The notes under the pieces were generated by a model. The model saw nothing but the letters and a program-made list of their open reading frames with translations, was not told the DNA's origin and did not search any database. Below are positions 61,209 to 64,000 of a stretch of DNA of 64,000 nucleotides, in pieces. Made by a program: the position numbers and the translations under genes. The DNA is taken from NCBI GenBank assembly GCA_965230495.1, contig OZ246004.1, positions 930,001 through 994,000 of the forward strand. The letters run 5' to 3'. Position 1 is the stretch's first letter. Each line of letters opens with the position of its first letter. The stretch comes from JACJYM01 sp965230495 (GTDB lineage: Bacteria; Bacteroidota; Bacteroidia; Chitinophagales; Saprospiraceae).

Positions 61209-62177
61209 TTAACAACACCCTCCGCCATCATAGAAGAAAGTGGATTCTGATATGTATATATCTGGATGATTTAAGTTAGCAATTGCATTAGCTGTCTTAT
61301 CACATATGGCCAGTGGTTGGTTTTGCACCAATACATGCCCTTTATTATCATCAAAGAATTCATCTTTTCCATAATATATGGCGGCCTTACCAGTAAAAAC
61401 ACAAGGTCCGTCACTTGGAACAGGATCTTTGATAGCAGCTATTTCAACACTCTCTATCATTATATTGTGTTTCGTTTCGTAGTGATTCGGACTTAGTATT
61501 CGATAAGGTCTCTTAGCTCTTACTTCAATAGTTCCGAAACCAATCTCCGTAATCATTTTTAAGTAATCATGCAAAGGCAAAGCTCCACTTAAACATAAAG
61601 CTCTCAATTTAGGGTCATCCTTAAGATTTTCAGGCATTGGTTGCTCACATATTGGATCGGATAAAACCAATCTTCCATGAGGTTTGAGTACTCGATGCAT
61701 TTCTTTAAGGGCAAGGACTAGCTCCTGCTCTTCGAAGATGTTAAAAAGACAATTTTGAGCGGCTACATCAACAGATTCGTTGGCTATTGGTAGGTCAAGA
61801 GCTGAGCCTTTCTTCAAATCAACGAAATCACGAGAAAACCATTTGTTAGTTTTTTCTGCTTCAATGAGGTTACGATCACAAGCATGGAGCATTTCGTCGA
61901 CAATATCAATGCCTATTACACCGTTCTTTTTTCTACTAAAATAGCTAAACTGCAGAACTTCCATTCCACCTCCAACACCTACATAAAGGATATTGGGGTC
62001 ATTGATTAGATCTCTGGCATTAACGGTAGCACCGCACCCATAATTCATTTCCAACATTTTAGAAGGAATCTCTAATCCCGGAAACTTCCATATAGGAGAA
62101 GTTGTACAGCACAGACCAACATCTGGATTCTCAGCGGCCTTTTTATAAACGTCTTCAGTGACAGAAAGATAACTCAT
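61209..62177 (-). CDS. arsM: arsenite methyltransferase ArsM (arsenosugar type)
   Basis: A 322-residue methyltransferase. The SAM-binding loop is ILYVGVGGGMEVLQ. Arsenic-binding cysteines include C23/C24 in GLCCTTSP, C48 in MNYGCGA and another in AAQNCLFNIFEE. The core is followed by a C-terminal extension ending GGGCC. This is the ArsM variant found with arsS and an AhpD-like gene in arsenosugar operons. It methylates arsenite successively, the first stage. It is the first gene of the operon, whose three genes lie 24 and 5 bases apart. Confidence 0.9.
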   Translation of the reverse strand: MSYLSVTEDVYKKAAENPDVGLCCTTSPIWKFPGLEIPSKMLEMNYGCGATVNARDLINDPNILYVGVGGGMEVLQFSYFSRKKNGVIGIDIVDEMLHACDRNLIEAEKTNKWFSRDFVDLKKGSALDLPIANESVDVAAQNCLFNIFEEQELVLALKEMHRVLKPHGRLVLSDPICEQPMPENLKDDPKLRALCLSGALPLHDYLKMITEIGFGTIEVRAKRPYRILSPNHYETKHNIMIESVEIAAIKDPVPSDGPCVFTGKAAIYYGKDEFFDDNKGHVLVQNQPLAICDKTANAIANLNHPDIYISESTFFYDGGGCC

Positions 62178-62374
62178 ACAATAAGCTTATTTAGAGGACA
62201 CAAATAAAATTAAATTTTTAGAATTCTATTGTCTGCTATCCTACAATTATAATTAACTCGACATTGTTATTAAGATAGATTCTAAATAAATTCAATTTAG
62301 CTATTTTCGACATTACTTCTCTTTGTCTATTTCATATCTTGCGAACTTCAGATTAATTAATATAAAATCTAAGA

Positions 62375-63067
62375 ATGAGTTGGTTTAAACAATTAACTAC
62401 TTCAAGTCTGGGTAAAAAACTTATTATGGCATTATCAGGTATCTTCCTGATGGTATTTTTACTTCAGCATTTCTTAATAAATTTTCTTTCTATAATCAGT
62501 GCCGATACCTTTAATAGCGTATCGCATTTTATGGGTACTAATCCATTAGTACAATTTTTATTACAACCCATTTTGATCGCAGGTGTTGTGATTCATTTTA
62601 TCATGGGTATTTATTTAGAGCTTAAAAACAGAGGAGCTCGAAATGTTAAGTACGCCATGTATAAAGGAGGGGCGAATTCTAGTTGGATGAGTAGAAATAT
62701 GATTTACTCAGGATTAGTAACTTTAGCTTTTTTAGGACTCCATTTTTATGATTTTTGGATTCCTGAGATTACAACAAAGTATATAGAAGGAGATATGTCA
62801 GGGTTGCTTCATAATTCGGATCAATTTAGATATTATGAAGAGTTAGTACATAAATTTCATGACCCTGTGAGGGTAGGTATTTATGTCGTATCATTTATAC
62901 TTTTGGCACTACACTTGCTGCATGGTTTTCAATCTTCTTTTCAATCAGCTGGATTTAATAGTAATAAATATACTCCAGCCATACAGAAATTAGGAAACGT
63001 ATATGCTATTGTAATTCCATTAGGTTTTGCCTTTATTGCTTTATATCACTATTTGTCAAATATTTAG
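62375..63067 (+). CDS. sdhC: succinate dehydrogenase cytochrome b subunit SdhC
   Basis: A 230-residue membrane protein of the Bacteroidota-type single cytochrome b subunit. Five hydrophobic segments are visible (for example IMALSGIFLMVFLLQHFLIN, LIAGVVIHFIMGIYLEL, IYVVSFILLALHLLHGF). Heme-ligand histidines lie in FLLQHF and LHLLHGFQSSFQSAG. It anchors the complex II subunits in the inner membrane and passes electrons to menaquinone. sdhA begins 12 bases downstream. Confidence 0.92.
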   Translation: MSWFKQLTTSSLGKKLIMALSGIFLMVFLLQHFLINFLSIISADTFNSVSHFMGTNPLVQFLLQPILIAGVVIHFIMGIYLELKNRGARNVKYAMYKGGANSSWMSRNMIYSGLVTLAFLGLHFYDFWIPEITTKYIEGDMSGLLHNSDQFRYYEELVHKFHDPVRVGIYVVSFILLALHLLHGFQSSFQSAGFNSNKYTPAIQKLGNVYAIVIPLGFAFIALYHYLSNI

Positions 63068-63079
63068 AAAGAAGTAATT

Positions 63080-64000
63080 ATGTCAGTATTAAACGGTAAA
63101 TCACCAGAAGGTCCTATCAAGGATAAATGGACTTCTTATAAAGATCATATCAATCTTGTTAATCCTGCAAACAAAAGAAACATTGATGTTATTGTAGTAG
63201 GGACTGGTTTGGCAGGTGGATCGGCTTCGGCAACCCTGGCTGAATTAGGATATAATGTTAAGGCCTTTTGTTATCAGGATTCTCCCAGGAGAGCTCACTC
63301 CATTGCTGCCCAAGGAGGAATTAACGCGGCAAAAAATTATCAAGGAGATGGAGATTCAGTATATAGATTATTCTATGATACTATAAAGGGAGGTGATTAT
63401 AGATCAAGAGAATCAAATGTATATAGGTTGGCTGAGGTTTCTGCCAATATTATTGACCAATGTGTAGCACAAGGAGTACCTTTCGCAAGAGATTATGGAG
63501 GGCTATTAGACAATAGATCATTTGGTGGCGTTTTGGTATCTAGAACATTTTATGCCAAAGGACAAACAGGTCAACAATTACTTCTTGGAGCTTATTCTGC
63601 AATGAATAGACAAATTGCAAGAGGAAAAATAGATATGTATAACAGGCATGAAATGCTTGACCTTGTGGTGGTAGATGGGAAGGCTAGAGGTATTATTGCA
63701 CGAAATCTAGTGACTGGAGAAATAGAAAGGCATTCAGCTCATGCTGTAGTCATTGCATCGGGAGGATATGGCAATGTGTTTTTCTTGTCTACAAATGCAA
63801 TGGGTAGTAATGTAACGGCTTCATGGAAAACACATAGAAGAGGAGCTTATTTTGCAAATCCGTGCTATACACAGATTCACCCGACTTGTATTCCTAGAAG
63901 TGGAGATTATCAATCTAAGTTAACTTTAATGTCGGAATCCTTAAGGAATGATGGGCGAATTTGGGTGCCTAAGAAAATGGAAGATGTGGAGGCTATAAGA
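63080..64000 (+). CDS. sdhA: succinate dehydrogenase flavoprotein subunit SdhA (partial, runs off the window)
   Basis: The first 307 codons of a flavoprotein that continues past the right edge. It has the FAD-binding DVIVVGTGLAGGSASATLAE, the covalent-flavin histidine region RRAHSIAAQGGINAAK, and GGYGNVFFLSTNAMGSNVTA. It ends in the substrate-domain start YTQIHPTCIPRSGDYQSK. It oxidises succinate to fumarate in complex II. sdhB is expected just beyond. The start is the ATG at 63080, 12 bases after the sdhC stop. Confidence 0.95.
   Translation, partial: MSVLNGKSPEGPIKDKWTSYKDHINLVNPANKRNIDVIVVGTGLAGGSASATLAELGYNVKAFCYQDSPRRAHSIAAQGGINAAKNYQGDGDSVYRLFYDTIKGGDYRSRESNVYRLAEVSANIIDQCVAQGVPFARDYGGLLDNRSFGGVLVSRTFYAKGQTGQQLLLGAYSAMNRQIARGKIDMYNRHEMLDLVVVDGKARGIIARNLVTGEIERHSAHAVVIASGGYGNVFFLSTNAMGSNVTASWKTHRRGAYFANPCYTQIHPTCIPRSGDYQSKLTLMSESLRNDGRIWVPKKMEDVEAIR

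Noticed and set aside
1..64000. CRISPR arrays, rRNA genes, transposases and integrases
   Set aside because: I looked for regularly spaced identical repeats and for the characteristic motifs of these genes and saw none in the window.

Overview
The window is A+T-rich DNA of a free-living, aerobic, non-Bacteroidales member of the Bacteroidota. Evidence: type IX secretion C-terminal sorting domains on several secreted proteins, a CHU_C/gliding-type C-terminus, TonB-dependent receptors with STN and carboxypeptidase-regulatory N-termini, a PUR-family DUF3276 protein, TAnnTTTG-type -7 promoter elements, scarce Shine-Dalgarno sequences, and SdhC/SdhA at the right edge. Kdo genes (kdsA, kdsB, waaA) show an LPS-bearing outer membrane. 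I cannot name a genus.

Positions 1 to about 17.94 kb are an accessory island. Its left part (145-6393) reads like a phage satellite or decayed prophage: an AlpA/Xis-type helix-turn-helix gene, three hairpin-bearing iteron-like repeats, a winged-helix protein, a replication initiator with a phage C-terminal domain, a Prim-Pol/AAA replicative protein, a phage-like structural protein, a short terminase small subunit and a DUF5681-type packaging protein. No capsid, portal or large terminase is present. It is followed by the most unusual locus here (6573-8105): a TIR domain fused to a domain that closely resembles the ClpXP adaptor SspB, next to a membrane-anchored coiled-coil protein with a DUF1036-like domain. 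Downstream come cysteine-rich secreted proteins, a leftward block of element genes (9829-11190) facing an XRE repressor across four 8-bp operator-like half-sites, orphan membrane proteins, a secreted DRGH nuclease, and a repeat-rich stretch ending at the 3' end of tRNA-Leu(CAA), a plausible attachment site.

From 17.94 kb onward the content is chromosomal housekeeping and surface biology. First comes rseP-hscB-tRNA-Leu, with the hscB stop codon touching the tRNA. Then come rsmE, a DUF1569 protein, tilS, pirin, an SDR, an ECF sigma factor operon, mltG, a TonB receptor, waaA, a UDP-glucuronate decarboxylase-type SDR and an acyl-CoA dehydrogenase. After these lie a catalytic/non-catalytic M16 protease pair, T9SS cargo, a second TonB receptor, kdsA, a LysM protein, kdsB, a reprolysin-like metalloprotease, a CHU_C protein, the YifB/ComM AAA protein, a thiolase, a TPR/TonB-C protein and DUF3276.

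A cobalamin riboswitch (about 55712-55853) controls a BtuB-like receptor and a DUF4465 T9SS-exported partner. A leftward arsM/AhpD-like/arsS operon (59773-62177) encodes arsenosugar biosynthesis. The window closes inside sdhA. No CRISPR array, rRNA gene, transposase or integrase was found.
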